A stretch of DNA of 64,000 nt from an uncultured Bacteroidales bacterium (GTDB lineage: Bacteria; Bacteroidota; Bacteroidia; Bacteroidales; P3): NCBI GenBank assembly GCA_937915785.1, contig CALGGY010000027.1, positions 1 to 64,000 on the forward strand, in the 5' to 3' direction. The notes under the pieces were generated by a model. It was not told the origin of the DNA. It made no database searches and was given only the letters and a program-made list of their open reading frames with translations. Position numbers and translations under genes: made by a program. This document shows, in pieces, positions 38,801 to 47,499 of this stretch; positions within the stretch are counted from its first letter, which is position 1, and the number at the start of each line of letters is the position of its first letter.

Positions 38801-40574
38801 CAGAACGATTAAAAAGGCCTTGAAAGCCGTCAGCGACCTCGCCACGAAGGAAGTCCCCGATGAAGGCATTTTAAAACAATACGACCTCACACCCGAACAA
38901 TGGGAGCAGATAAAAGAAAAAATCCAAGAAATTAAAGAGGAACTCGAAGACCTTGCGGAACAGAAAGAAGGCGGAACCATACAAGAAACCATTTTCGGGA
39001 AAGACATTGTCGGCAAGTTTAAGGAATTAAAGAAGGCCATGGAGATTGACCCCGAGACTGGCAAGATAAAAGACCTCGGCAAGGCGTTGGAGTCGGTGGC
39101 CGCAATAGGGCAGTTTGCCGGCGAACAAATAAGCAAGCTCGGCGAAGCCTTCTCACAATGGGGCGAGTTAACAGACAACAGCACACTAAGCGAATACGGG
39201 CAAGCATTGCAGGACTTCGGCACTGTGGTGAGCAGCACCGCCTCTGGCCTTGCCAGCGGCGGCGTTTACGGAGCAATAGCAGGCTTCGCCGGCGGCGTTT
39301 TTTCTGTTATACAAAACGACATGCAAAAATTCGCAGAAGAGGCAGAAAAACGTGCGGAAATAGAAGAGCGTACAAGCGAAGCGTTATCTGGATTTAAAGA
39401 CAAAATCAGTGGCGTGTCCGATGCATTACAAAGCTTTGAGGACACGCTCGCATCACTAAATTATTTAGATTTTGACAAAGCCATCCTCGACCTAGAGCGA
39501 AGCTTTACGGAAAACAGGTACACAGATGGATGGGGAGAGGACAGTCTCCGAAGCTTGGTAGCTGCGACTTCTAAAGCTTTATTTAACACAGATCCTGACG
39601 GTTTGTCGGCATTAAAAAAATTTTTACAGCAATACGGCTACGACTACGAGCGTGATGTTTTTGATATTGTCGCCGAAGACGGGCAAGCAGATATTGAAGA
39701 CCTCAAAAGGCGAGTAAATGAGATTTTGCGAAATATTTACAGCGGCTACAACGATGACATCGCACAAATCATTGATGAAATAAAAAACATGCAGGATGAC
39801 CCGAACACAACGACCCTGCAAATATTCAACAAAGTCCTTGAGGCGAGACGCAAAAATCTGGAATTTATGCGTATGCAATTGCAGATGATGGAGACTGCCG
39901 GACTGGACACCACCGCCCTGCGTAACGAGATAGAACAGGAAGAACTCGCATTAAAAGAGAGCATATCTCAGATGGTCGGGGCTTTCGCAGGAATTGACGT
40001 GGCGGCGGTCGTCGATGATTGGATAAAAATTTTTGACGAGTTCGGAACGAGCGGACAGACCGCGATGGACAAGATAAACCAGAGCGTGGACAATATGGTC
40101 GCCAATATGCTAAAACAAAGGCTCGTAGTCAAAAAATTGCAGGAGGAAATCGACAATATCTGGTCTGCCGCAGACCGAGACGACGACGGCCAGCTTACCG
40201 AAGATGAGATGGAAGAAGCAATCGACAGCACACGCAACGCCGCCGAAGCCGCCCGAAGATATTACGAGCAACTCCAGCAGGCACTCGCCGAAAGGGGCAT
40301 CAGTTTAGACGAAACTACAGGCAACAGTTTTTCCTCCGCCGTCAAGGGCGTGAGCGAGGAGACGGCGGGCATTATAGCGGGGCAGATGAACGCAATACGT
40401 GTCCACCAAATAGAGATACAAGACATATTGCAGAACAACATCGCCGGCAACATTCAGATTATCGCCGACAACTCGCGCTATTTGCAGGTGCTGCCGCAGA
40501 TGAACGACCGCTTGGGGCGTGTGGAGACGGCTATAAACAACAATTATCAGCAAAGAATAGGGTCAGGAGTTTAA
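35841..40574 (+). CDS. Tail tape measure protein
   Basis: This 1577-residue protein sets tail length and is ejected with DNA. Long coiled coils occupy residues ~10-330 and ~690-1050. Hydrophobic segments near 330-360, 470-490 and 1100-1170 (GLASGGVYGAIAGFAGGVFS) may insert into the host membrane. An EF-hand loop, DRDDDGQLTEDE, is at 1445-1456. By the usual 1.5 angstrom-per-residue relation, the length implies a long, siphovirus-type tail. It follows the chaperones by three bases. Confidence 0.93.
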   Translation: MADEFIHIDVDSDKAKKNIEELRQLFSKLGFSTDQAGERLDHVFGEGAVIKFEKIYRGLYVNEKTLRSLNDTAQRGIDGSKQRIEQLETELSLTDEADKKKRALLEQEKDRMGVNLEMHKKIASAIYEQMKAQKELEAELQSSINKQTYQANPQAGGVLNSFKELKAQADAAGVIFDNLDARTTRALNHINDGINVSAGDLKKIINDNKETIRQLEDEQDKLGKVISAAEMDKGIKEQAKKRIDVINDEITARKKLGEVVETAQKQKATGNDAETVRIRTRIMNLKQEIMEYRNAGKAGSEYYQGLIKEVQTLQAAQRKLNSELQLLSSAHPMTQSIITGLRGISGGFAAAQGAMALFGSENKDLQKVMTKLQALMSITIGLQSVQAALDKSSAMGLVLRTKATNALNKVKEFFNVLMGKETVLVNANTRATIGNTAAIQTNNAALTKQVSGLRGAWAMLKNGIKGLKFNPLIALGAVAAGIAYKMVKSIKNVVKANEEFKKSAAEISKEPISQLELLSAKWKRLSTLKEQKQFIKDNKTAFDELGVSINNVREAQDLLVKNKDKYIQYLIDIATAQAYLKKNDDLAIKRAEQLLTLNQLKKTEKKAREARDKARSEAAKNSQKNAIAELSTPMRGGFGGDATMGGTSTSVYNVQEQFLKSATADVKKAEKALEETEKELAENTRAALNIEEGAEKMKKEAGFKESKKDTKTKQKQEQKQEIELEKQTLETRIAYYKQFYKERRELLDEDNISGLKVFDDAEVSVVGELYDKLFDVEKAALEKQKAEYEKTANKTITDEQAKAEKMAEIEEWYSAKLKKITQEQDSNKSALGGTAQAATEKLFAEMVSGADTTEKKLELLNTQIGELQKADDRTNAQNKWLKSLQKQANDLNADIAAKRKADLEKLLQEYGEFTDRKREIDKQYANDVALIDKQLEQAREKGSEEQIASLERTKQTMTEGYQAAIKNLGYNYIRGFFTKAFDPKASLRTIKKALKAVSDLATKEVPDEGILKQYDLTPEQWEQIKEKIQEIKEELEDLAEQKEGGTIQETIFGKDIVGKFKELKKAMEIDPETGKIKDLGKALESVAAIGQFAGEQISKLGEAFSQWGELTDNSTLSEYGQALQDFGTVVSSTASGLASGGVYGAIAGFAGGVFSVIQNDMQKFAEEAEKRAEIEERTSEALSGFKDKISGVSDALQSFEDTLASLNYLDFDKAILDLERSFTENRYTDGWGEDSLRSLVAATSKALFNTDPDGLSALKKFLQQYGYDYERDVFDIVAEDGQADIEDLKRRVNEILRNIYSGYNDDIAQIIDEIKNMQDDPNTTTLQIFNKVLEARRKNLEFMRMQLQMMETAGLDTTALRNEIEQEELALKESISQMVGAFAGIDVAAVVDDWIKIFDEFGTSGQTAMDKINQSVDNMVANMLKQRLVVKKLQEEIDNIWSAADRDDDGQLTEDEMEEAIDSTRNAAEAARRYYEQLQQALAERGISLDETTGNSFSSAVKGVSEETAGIIAGQMNAIRVHQIEIQDILQNNIAGNIQIIADNSRYLQVLPQMNDRLGRVETAINNNYQQRIGSGV

Positions 40575-40578
40575 AGTT

Positions 40579-41022
40579 ATGAGACATATTTTTTTCATAT
40601 TATGTGTTTTATTGTCTGTTATTTTTGCGGGCTGTTCCGTTGAGCAACGTTGCCAGCGGCGGCTCGTTTTTTTGGAAAACAACTGCCCCGACTGTTTCAC
40701 AACCGCGACAGTACGGGACACCATCATACGCGAGGGCTGGCGGCACGATACGGCTTTTATTATCCATTCTCTCACCGACACCGTGGCGGACACCTTTGTC
40801 TTGGAGCGTGAGCGTGTCAGTGTGCGCATTATCCGCACCTGCGACACATTGCTTGTTACCGCCGATGTTCTTGCGGACACCATATACATAGAGCGACAGG
40901 TGGCAGTCCCCACCCACGTCAAGACAGTCGAAAAAGGGCGTTGGCTGTGGCGGCTGCTCCTCGTTCTGTGTGCCATATCGGGTATCATCATAGTGGCGCG
41001 ATGGATAAACAAACGTTTTTAA
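40579..41022 (+). CDS. Probable u-spanin (unimolecular lysis protein)
   Basis: A 147-residue protein with an N-terminal lipoprotein signal (lipobox IFAGC, cysteine at about residue 19) and a C-terminal transmembrane helix (LWRLLLVLCAISGIIIVARW), separated by ~100 beta-rich residues. One protein tethered to both membranes is the definition of a u-spanin like T1 gp11, which fuses the inner and outer membranes at lysis. It lies at the head of the lysis cassette. Confidence 0.72.
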   Translation: MRHIFFILCVLLSVIFAGCSVEQRCQRRLVFLENNCPDCFTTATVRDTIIREGWRHDTAFIIHSLTDTVADTFVLERERVSVRIIRTCDTLLVTADVLADTIYIERQVAVPTHVKTVEKGRWLWRLLLVLCAISGIIIVARWINKRF

Positions 41023-41111
41023 GGCATTACAGAGGCGAAAACCTAACACAAATATAATTTATCAACCAACAAACAAAAACACGTCAAACAAGCTAAAAAC
41101 ACACAAAAACG

Positions 41112-41519
41112 ATGGAATGGAGCACAATTTTAATGGCGCTGTTGTCGGGTACGAGTATCGGGGGCATTGTTGAGGCTATCCGCTACCGGCAAATGAACAA
41201 ACAGATGAAAGAAAACGAGGCTATACAAAGCACCGTGGAGACGCAGGAAAAGGAAATAAACCTTGCCAACCTCTACAAGGAGGAGATGCTGAAACTCTTC
41301 GAGCAGATGAAACAGAACCAGTCGGAGAACGTGGGAAACCAGAAAGAGATGATTGAGCAGCTGACCAACCTCGACAAACGCCTTGACGGAATGGAAGAGC
41401 GCATGGCTGTTGTTGAGCAGAAAGTCAAAGGCATCGACGAAAGCACGTCCAACCTCGTGGAGTTCAGCAACGGAGAGTTCAAAGCGTTTATGGACAAAAA
41501 GAAAAAGGCAAAGAAATGA
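41112..41519 (+). CDS. Membrane-anchored coiled-coil protein, possible holin
   Basis: A 135-residue protein with one N-terminal hydrophobic segment (STILMALLSGTSIGGIVEAI) and a long coiled coil ending in a lysine cluster (DKKKKAKK). Holin by position between spanin and endolysin, but the long soluble coiled coil is unusual, so a holin partner or pinholin-like role is equally possible. Overlaps the next gene by four bases. Confidence 0.5.
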   Translation: MEWSTILMALLSGTSIGGIVEAIRYRQMNKQMKENEAIQSTVETQEKEINLANLYKEEMLKLFEQMKQNQSENVGNQKEMIEQLTNLDKRLDGMEERMAVVEQKVKGIDESTSNLVEFSNGEFKAFMDKKKKAKK

Positions 41520-41785
41520 CAAGCACACTCACGGCGGACGATTTCCGCGCACTTGGATTTGTGGACAATGCCTTTTGGAAGGATGTAACGTCCGAAATCC
41601 ACCTTATCACCAATCCCGACGCCGACAGTGCAATTCGGGTAAGGGAGAGCGGCTTTGAGGGTTGCCGTTGGTATGTGGAGGTGGAGACTTTCGGCAAGCG
41701 CCACCGATGGAACGCCACCGGACACATCAACACCCTTGCCGAGCTGAACCGAATGCTTGACTTTTGCGAACTGAAACATTTTTGA
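41516..41785 (+). CDS. Hypothetical lysis-region protein (89 aa)
   Basis: A small soluble alpha/beta protein (SEIHLITNPDADSAIRVRES) overlapping the coiled-coil gene by four bases. No domain recognised. Position suggests a lysis or tail accessory function. Confidence 0.55.
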   Translation: MTSTLTADDFRALGFVDNAFWKDVTSEIHLITNPDADSAIRVRESGFEGCRWYVEVETFGKRHRWNATGHINTLAELNRMLDFCELKHF

Positions 41786-41874
41786 TTATGGATTACGACG
41801 AACTGACACTTTGGGCAATATGAAAATAACAGACGTAAAGATAGGCGATGTTGAACTTTATAAATAAAAGCGTT

Positions 41875-42288
41875 ATGGAACTGCAAAGCAAATATTTTAC
41901 ATTGAAAGAGATGCTTGCCAGCGAGACGGCGAGGACAAAGGGCATTGACAACACTCCGACATGGGTGGTGGTGCGGAACCTCAACGGGCTTGTGGTGAAC
42001 CTTTTAGACCCGATAAGGGAGTTATACGGCAAACCGCTGTACATCAACAGCGGCTACCGCTGTCCGAAACTCAACAAGGCTGTTGGCGGGGTGGCAAACT
42101 CCGAGCACCAATACGGCTATGCCGCCGATATAGACACACGCAAAGGCACAGCGGAGAACATCAGGCTGTTCAACCTCATAAAAGCAAGCGGACTTAAATT
42201 CACGCAACTTATAGACGAGAAACGGGGGCAATGGGTGCATGTGAGCTATAACGCCTCTAATCTGAAATGCCAAGCTTTTAAACTGTAA
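41875..42288 (+). CDS. Endolysin, M15 D-Ala-D-Ala carboxypeptidase type
   Basis: The 137-residue peptidase has SGYRCPKLNKAVGGVANSEH and QYGYAADIDT, the zinc-binding S-x-H-x(6)-A-x-D signature of VanY-like M15 peptidases, and a later WVHVSY histidine. It would cut peptidoglycan stem peptides at lysis. The start at MELQSKYF is preferred; an ATG nine codons upstream lies in a short overlapping frame. No signal peptide, so it needs a holin. Confidence 0.88.
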   Translation: MELQSKYFTLKEMLASETARTKGIDNTPTWVVVRNLNGLVVNLLDPIRELYGKPLYINSGYRCPKLNKAVGGVANSEHQYGYAADIDTRKGTAENIRLFNLIKASGLKFTQLIDEKRGQWVHVSYNASNLKCQAFKL

Positions 42289-42293
42289 CCGAT

Positions 42294-42974
42294 ATGGCAG
42301 AGCTTAATTACTACATATACAACACGGCGGATGGCACGTTGGACAATTTCAAGGATTACAGCGTGTTTGTGTCGGGGAGCAAGGGGCTGACGGATTTGCC
42401 GAAAGCCAAAACGCCTCTCACCGTTGACTGGCCAGACCGCAGCGGAAAGTATATCGACACTGTGGGCATGGTGTACCAGCCACGTGAGATAACGCTTGAC
42501 TGCTTTGTCATCGCCGGCGGATACACCGACTTTGTCCGCAAATGCGACAATTTCACACGCCTTTTCCGCAACAATGCGGGGTCGTTGAACTACATACGCC
42601 TAACGTTGGACAACACTATGGCGGGGACTTTGCACCTGTTTGTTTATCTCAACGGCGGCATTGCTTTCAACAAGAATTGGAACGAGGTGAAGATGTTCGG
42701 AACATTCTCGCTTAAGCTCACCGAACCCGAACCTATCGGAAAGGCGGTGTGCTACGAGGTGCGGCAGGGCAGCGCCATAACGGCAACGGTGGACAACGGC
42801 ACACACCTTTTCCGCTACTGCCTTATGAAAGAGCTGACCAACGACACCTCCACCATCGCATGGACTTACAACCAGTTCGGCTCACAGAATATCACCATTG
42901 AGAACACCAACGGCGACATCAGCCGTCAGTGGCTGGTGGTTTTCGGCGACAATATAACCTACTCCGACCAATGA
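42294..42974 (+). CDS. Distal tail protein (Dit-like)
   Basis: A 226-residue protein immediately after the lysis genes and before the large tip protein. The N-terminal ~150 residues (LPKAKTPLTVDWPDRSGKYI, CFVIAGGYTDFVRKCDNFTR, FNKNWNEVKMFGTFSLKLTE) follow the Dit pattern of a ring protein that joins the tube to the baseplate. Overlaps the next gene by four bases. Confidence 0.75.
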   Translation: MAELNYYIYNTADGTLDNFKDYSVFVSGSKGLTDLPKAKTPLTVDWPDRSGKYIDTVGMVYQPREITLDCFVIAGGYTDFVRKCDNFTRLFRNNAGSLNYIRLTLDNTMAGTLHLFVYLNGGIAFNKNWNEVKMFGTFSLKLTEPEPIGKAVCYEVRQGSAITATVDNGTHLFRYCLMKELTNDTSTIAWTYNQFGSQNITIENTNGDISRQWLVVFGDNITYSDQ

Positions 42975-45802
42975 CGAACAACAGCGACATATTAGGTTTC
43001 TATAAACGCGCCACGGGCAGTTTTGTCCGTTGGAACAGCAACGACCCCGCCACATTGCGGCAGATAACCAGCTGCAAGCACGATGTGCAATATATGGCCA
43101 GCGACACCATCACCGTTGAGGTGGACAGCGTGGCGAAGATAAACGACATCGAGGTGGGCGACTACATGAGGCACGGCGGCGCGACTTTCCGACTGAACCA
43201 GAGCCCGGCAATCAGCAAAACAGGTGAGCGAAAACTGCGCTACACATTTGTTTTCGAGAGCGTGAAGTATGAGCTAATCAACGCCATGTTCATACTTCCG
43301 GCAAACGAGGTGGTAACGGACGATTTCACAGGCACGATGTTTGAGCTTCTGAAACTGATTGTCAGCAACGCCTGCCGCGTTTTCGGAACAGGCACATGGC
43401 AACTGCCATTGAACGGCACGGCATGGGCAGGCACAGCCACGCTCCCCACCGAGGCAAAGACTGTGAGCTACGACAACCAAAACTGCCTCTACGTTTTGCA
43501 GAATATCTGTGAGGAATGGAGCAAGGAATCCAACACCTACGAATATAACATCACCGAAGACCCCGGCACGGGAGTGAAAACGATAGACATTGTCGTTTAC
43601 GAGAAAAACACCGACTACATCGGCATCGGCACTAACAGAGACCCGTTCCAATACGGCGCCGGCAAAGGCCTCTACGAGATAGAGCGCACAGCCAGCAACA
43701 GCGACAGCATCGTAACGCGCCTTTTCGCCTTTGGAAGTAGCGACAACCTGCCGACACGATACTTTGCCACAAGGCTCGGACTCGCGAAAGCGAGGGGAAC
43801 AGGCACAGTCGGCGACAAGGCACTCTCCTACGTGGAGACCTACACCCAAAACGGGCAGACGATAACACCAATAAACACCTACGGCCTCAGGGAGGGCGTT
43901 GCCAATTTTGACGACATAAAACCACACGCCACCTACCACGCAAGACAGGTGTCCGGCATCACCACCTCGCAGTTTTACGTTTATATTGCCACAGGCACGA
44001 CCGAACCGGCGGCCTTTGATTTGAACGCGAAATGGAAGCATTACAACGCAGACAGTGGGGCAGATTATACCGAATATTTGAAATATCGCAATTTGGCGGA
44101 CAACACCAACGTCCTACAGAGCTACGAGACCAACGTGGCCGACACATACAAGTATATCAGCACAGGAGAGACCCCGTCCATAACATTCAACAGCGGCGAC
44201 ATGGCAGGGCAGACTTACAAAATCAAGGCCGCCACCACGGGCGTGGAATACAACCACAGCCTGCTCCGCATAACACTGCTCACCAACGATGAAGAAAACG
44301 CCTTTGACCCCAGCACAGGAACGACCCAGCCGCACTACTACACCCCCAACAGCCAGCTCCAGCCAGCCACGGGCGACGCCTTCGTTTTCACGGGAATAAA
44401 CCTGCCATGGAGCTTTGTCGCACAGGCCGAGCAGGAACTGAAGACGCTGGCAGACGAAAAATTTGAAGAGGTCAGCCAGCCCAAGGCGGCCTACAAGATT
44501 AAAATCGCAAACGATTTTATTCTCGAAACATACGGCATCCACAACGCAGATATAATCACCACGGGCAAGTACCTCCGAATAACAGACGCCGACATCGGGC
44601 TCACAGACAAGAAAATCCGCATAACGCAGTACTCCCGCGATTTGATAAAGGGCTACGAGTACGACATCACCGTCTCCGACTTCGCCCCCAAGCCACGAAC
44701 CAGCCTCCTGCAAGCATACCGGGGGCAGCAGGCAAGCACTGCGACACCCACAGCGGGAACGACCATCGGCGGCACACCCAGCCTCACCGAAGGCGTAACC
44801 CTCGACATGGAGTTCACGGCCAGCAACAACGCAAGCAAACTCGACTTCTACGCAATAGACACGGGAATGAACGTCGGCACATTGCAGGACACGGGCAAGG
44901 GGATGCGGTGGCTCATTGCCAACGGCAGCGCACAGCTCACGCAGGACACGGCGTATTATATTTATATCAGCCTCAACAAGGGCGTACCCAGCACGGGCAG
45001 CGTTTACGTCCGCCCGTGGCAGCAAGCCGGAACGATACAAGGCGAGCTCGCGGAAAAAAACAACACCTACCTCGTCCTTGCCGGGAAAATATCGGCCCGG
45101 GCATACAGCGCAACCACCGCCACCCAGCCCTACCGCACGGTGGAGATGTACATCGGACGGGCCTTGAACCAAGCGCGGCAATTCATCGGCACGCAAATCG
45201 GCGACGCGGACGGCAACGTGGCAATTAAACTCGGCACGGGGCTGGCGGCTGTTGATTTGAAAAATCCCACAACGGGCTCGGCTTTCAGATTTAAAGCCGC
45301 CGGAGAATTAAAGATGATAAGAGCAGAGGTGGGCAACGACCCGGACGACGAGGACGCTACAAGCCCCATCGGGTGCTGGCGGGGCGACTTCGCAGAGGGC
45401 ACGACCTACAACAACGGCGACCTTGTCCGTCTTTCAATACCCGGCGACCCCAACAACTACGCAACCTACCGCTGCCTCATTGACGGAACCACGACAGAAC
45501 CGACAACCGAAGACCCCGGCTGGGCAGCGATGACACCGACAACGCCCAGCGGCGGGGGAACCACCGACTATAGCCAACTCTCCAACCAACCAACCTACGC
45601 CGACGGCACCACCAGCGGAACGTTTGTCGGACAAACCGACTTTAAGACGATAAATCAACAAAGCATTTTCGGAACGGGCGACATCGCAGTTAGCGGTGGC
45701 GGCGGCCTCGCTCTTACTATTGCAGGCCACACCCTCATCGCCGTAGCCATATCGCCGGCAACCGCCACAATAAGCAACCACACAATAACATTAACAACTT
45801 AG
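42971..45802 (+). CDS. Tail tip protein with carbohydrate-binding C-terminus
   Basis: A 943-residue tail-associated protein. The first ~600 residues form the hub/Tal-like region; residues ~625-790 look like receptor-binding repeats (TPTAGTTIGGTPSLTEGVTL). Residues 802-852 resemble a CBM5/12 chitin-binding-like module (CWRGDFAEGTTYNNGDLVRL ... YRCLIDGTTTEPTTEDPGW). The end carries a fibre-attachment signature (YSQLSNQPT ... INQQSIFGTGDIAV). It probably recognises surface glycans. Confidence 0.75.
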   Translation: MTNNSDILGFYKRATGSFVRWNSNDPATLRQITSCKHDVQYMASDTITVEVDSVAKINDIEVGDYMRHGGATFRLNQSPAISKTGERKLRYTFVFESVKYELINAMFILPANEVVTDDFTGTMFELLKLIVSNACRVFGTGTWQLPLNGTAWAGTATLPTEAKTVSYDNQNCLYVLQNICEEWSKESNTYEYNITEDPGTGVKTIDIVVYEKNTDYIGIGTNRDPFQYGAGKGLYEIERTASNSDSIVTRLFAFGSSDNLPTRYFATRLGLAKARGTGTVGDKALSYVETYTQNGQTITPINTYGLREGVANFDDIKPHATYHARQVSGITTSQFYVYIATGTTEPAAFDLNAKWKHYNADSGADYTEYLKYRNLADNTNVLQSYETNVADTYKYISTGETPSITFNSGDMAGQTYKIKAATTGVEYNHSLLRITLLTNDEENAFDPSTGTTQPHYYTPNSQLQPATGDAFVFTGINLPWSFVAQAEQELKTLADEKFEEVSQPKAAYKIKIANDFILETYGIHNADIITTGKYLRITDADIGLTDKKIRITQYSRDLIKGYEYDITVSDFAPKPRTSLLQAYRGQQASTATPTAGTTIGGTPSLTEGVTLDMEFTASNNASKLDFYAIDTGMNVGTLQDTGKGMRWLIANGSAQLTQDTAYYIYISLNKGVPSTGSVYVRPWQQAGTIQGELAEKNNTYLVLAGKISARAYSATTATQPYRTVEMYIGRALNQARQFIGTQIGDADGNVAIKLGTGLAAVDLKNPTTGSAFRFKAAGELKMIRAEVGNDPDDEDATSPIGCWRGDFAEGTTYNNGDLVRLSIPGDPNNYATYRCLIDGTTTEPTTEDPGWAAMTPTTPSGGGTTDYSQLSNQPTYADGTTSGTFVGQTDFKTINQQSIFGTGDIAVSGGGGLALTIAGHTLIAVAISPATATISNHTITLTT

Positions 45803-45809
45803 ACGAAAA

Positions 45810-46160
45810 ATGGCAACAAGAATCCGAGACTTCGACATCAACGGCACGGCGGCGGAGATTGAGACCAGCCAGCCCTGCGAGTACGTAACAGCGTCAGCCA
45901 CCACCAGCGAGACCATCAACCCCAACGTGCTGTATGTTTTCCAAGGGGCAATCACAGACCTGACTATCAGCCTCAACGCCCCGGCGGACACCGACATCGT
46001 CAACGAATATCACTTTATATTTAAAACCAACACAGGGGCAACTATTAACTGGCCCACGGATGTGGCCGGGTTCGCAGGCGGCACCGCCCCGACATTGCAG
46101 GACAACACAACCTACGAGGTGAGCATCGTAGAGGGGATGGCAATTGTTATTGAATTTTGA
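45810..46160 (+). CDS. Tail fibre-associated protein (116 aa)
   Basis: A beta-rich, asparagine/threonine-rich protein (MATRIRDFDINGTAAEIETS, NPNVLYVFQGAITDLTISLN) of the kind found next to phage fibre genes. Its start motif resembles baseplate wedge or fibre-cap proteins. No catalytic motif is visible. Confidence 0.55.
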   Translation: MATRIRDFDINGTAAEIETSQPCEYVTASATTSETINPNVLYVFQGAITDLTISLNAPADTDIVNEYHFIFKTNTGATINWPTDVAGFAGGTAPTLQDNTTYEVSIVEGMAIVIEF

Positions 46161-46173
46161 CAAAAAAAAAATC

Positions 46174-46812
46174 ATGAACAGGCTACGAAGAAGAACAATG
46201 CTGACGCATGGCGGCAGTCCGACACCACCAATCCCCGATGGATGCGTTTTTTACGCACCTCTATCACAAACGGACACCTCCGACCACGTCAGCGGCACGA
46301 CACCCGCACAACCGACAGGACAAGCCTCGTGGGACGCGACAGCCCAGATGTGGAGACTGACCGCGAGTGGGGCGAAGACAGGCGCATGGCATTACAACTT
46401 CCCCAATTTTATTTTAAATTTATACAGCCAAGACTGCACGGTGGTGCTGGACATGGCCGAGGAATTGGCGGACGGCAACAATTGGTTCACGCCAATAAAG
46501 GTCGGCAAATTTGACCTTAACACATACCCGGCCCAATTTTATCTCGCACACGTTTTTTTTTACAGCGACGCCACACCGAGGACAAACCTCGCGAGATACT
46601 CAACAATCTGGCACGCGGCAACCCAGCGGTGCGACAGCTATGTGAACGGCGCTCAGACGGACAGCGACAGACAAAGAAACCTGAGCACCGGCGACGTGGA
46701 CTGTATCACCCTTTGTTTTTTGCCGGCGAACAACAGCATGTACCAAATTCTAATTAAAAATGTCTACATTTTCAACAGAGCGTTAACAGCCGCCGAAATT
46801 GCGGCACTTTGA
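46174..46812 (+). CDS. LamG-like lectin-fold fibre protein
   Basis: The 212-residue protein fits the concanavalin/LamG fold: CVFYAPLSQTDTSDHVSGTT, a central FTPIKVGKFDLNTYPAQF, SYVNGAQTDSDR and the C-terminal IKNVYIFNRALTAAEIAAL, a signature of LamG domains in phage fibres. It probably binds a host surface sugar. The start at 46174 follows the stop of the preceding gene. Confidence 0.8.
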   Translation: MNRLRRRTMLTHGGSPTPPIPDGCVFYAPLSQTDTSDHVSGTTPAQPTGQASWDATAQMWRLTASGAKTGAWHYNFPNFILNLYSQDCTVVLDMAEELADGNNWFTPIKVGKFDLNTYPAQFYLAHVFFYSDATPRTNLARYSTIWHAATQRCDSYVNGAQTDSDRQRNLSTGDVDCITLCFLPANNSMYQILIKNVYIFNRALTAAEIAAL

Positions 46813-46822
46813 TTTTTTTATT

Positions 46823-47185
46823 ATGATTTTGAAATATTACAAAAAAGGCAGCGAAAAACGATTTTTCGGCATTGAAAACGGCAAGGCAAGAACGACACTC
46901 CGTATCACAGGCCGGTGGGTGAGCAACCCATCAATCGGGCAACTCGAAGCAGACGGATGGCAGGAGACCACCCCACCCGACGCAGAGCCTGAGCCAGTAC
47001 CCTCATACGCCGAAATGGTGGTCGCCAAGATACGCGAGCGGTACAGCTTAAATGACGAAATCGCAGCATTGAGGCAACGCGACACCAAGCCCGCCGAATT
47101 TGCAGCTTATAACTCCTACGTGGAGCAGTGCAAGGCAGAGGCGAGAGAATGGGCGGAGACGTTTTTGGAGGAGATTAAAAAATAA
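46823..47185 (+). CDS. Probable tail fibre accessory protein (120 aa)
   Basis: Acidic protein with a compact N-terminal part (KYYKKGSEKRFFGIENGKAR), a GRWVSNPSIGQLEADGW motif, a proline-rich hinge and a helical end (EIAALRQRDTKPAEFAAYNS). It resembles XkdW-like and fibre chaperone proteins that end tail operons. The ATG at 46823 follows the lectin gene. Confidence 0.6.
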   Translation: MILKYYKKGSEKRFFGIENGKARTTLRITGRWVSNPSIGQLEADGWQETTPPDAEPEPVPSYAEMVVAKIRERYSLNDEIAALRQRDTKPAEFAAYNSYVEQCKAEAREWAETFLEEIKK

Positions 47186-47209
47186 CTCCACGGCTAAAAC
47201 AATGAGGGC

Positions 47210-47482
47210 ATGACCTATTTTGAAACGCTGTACCACCGCACGGTGTCGGCGATAGAGGATAACGTGCCTTTGGCAGAAGGCTGGCTGCAGAGCCACAGCT
47301 ACGAGGCCACAATGGCAATGTTGTTACGACCATTGCCATTGCCAAACAGATTACCATTGCCCAAAGCAGCGAGAAAAACGATAGCCCACAGAGGGTTGTT
47401 CCATATGCCGTTCATCCCACCACCGTTCATAGCCATCATGGTAGCGAGGTCGTTGTTACTTCCGCCACCATCTACAAGATAA
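47210..47482 (+). CDS. Late gene with normal start and abnormal end
   Basis: The first ~35 residues (MTYFETLYHRTVSAIEDNVP, LAEGWLQSHSYEATMAM) look like a normal soluble protein. From about 47310 the frame runs antisense to the glycine/asparagine-rich gene on the other strand and becomes a low-complexity arginine/proline tail (LPLPNRLPLPK). The real gene is therefore probably cut at that point, leaving a 5' fragment. Confidence 0.4.
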   Translation: MTYFETLYHRTVSAIEDNVPLAEGWLQSHSYEATMAMLLRPLPLPNRLPLPKAARKTIAHRGLFHMPFIPPPFIAIMVARSLLLPPPSTR

Positions 47483-47499
47483 GATTTGATTGATTCCAT
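47299..47499 (-). CDS. Glycine/asparagine-rich phage protein, 5' fragment
   Basis: It reads leftward from the ATG at 47499: SIKSYLVDGGGSNNDLATMM, then MNGIWNNPLWAIVFLAALGN, then NGNGRNN and a stop at 47299. The WNNP-x-WAIVFLAAL signature belongs to a phage family whose members usually continue well past this point with a helical C-terminus, so only the N-terminus remains. It has its own promoter (minus TACTTTTG at 47570-47577). Confidence 0.6.
   Translation of the reverse strand: MESIKSYLVDGGGSNNDLATMMAMNGGGMNGIWNNPLWAIVFLAALGNGNLFGNGNGRNNIAIVAS

Noticed and set aside
36287..40553. Several serine- and phenylalanine-rich leftward frames over the tape measure gene
   Set aside because: Typical antisense shadows of a lysine/glutamate-rich coiled-coil gene.
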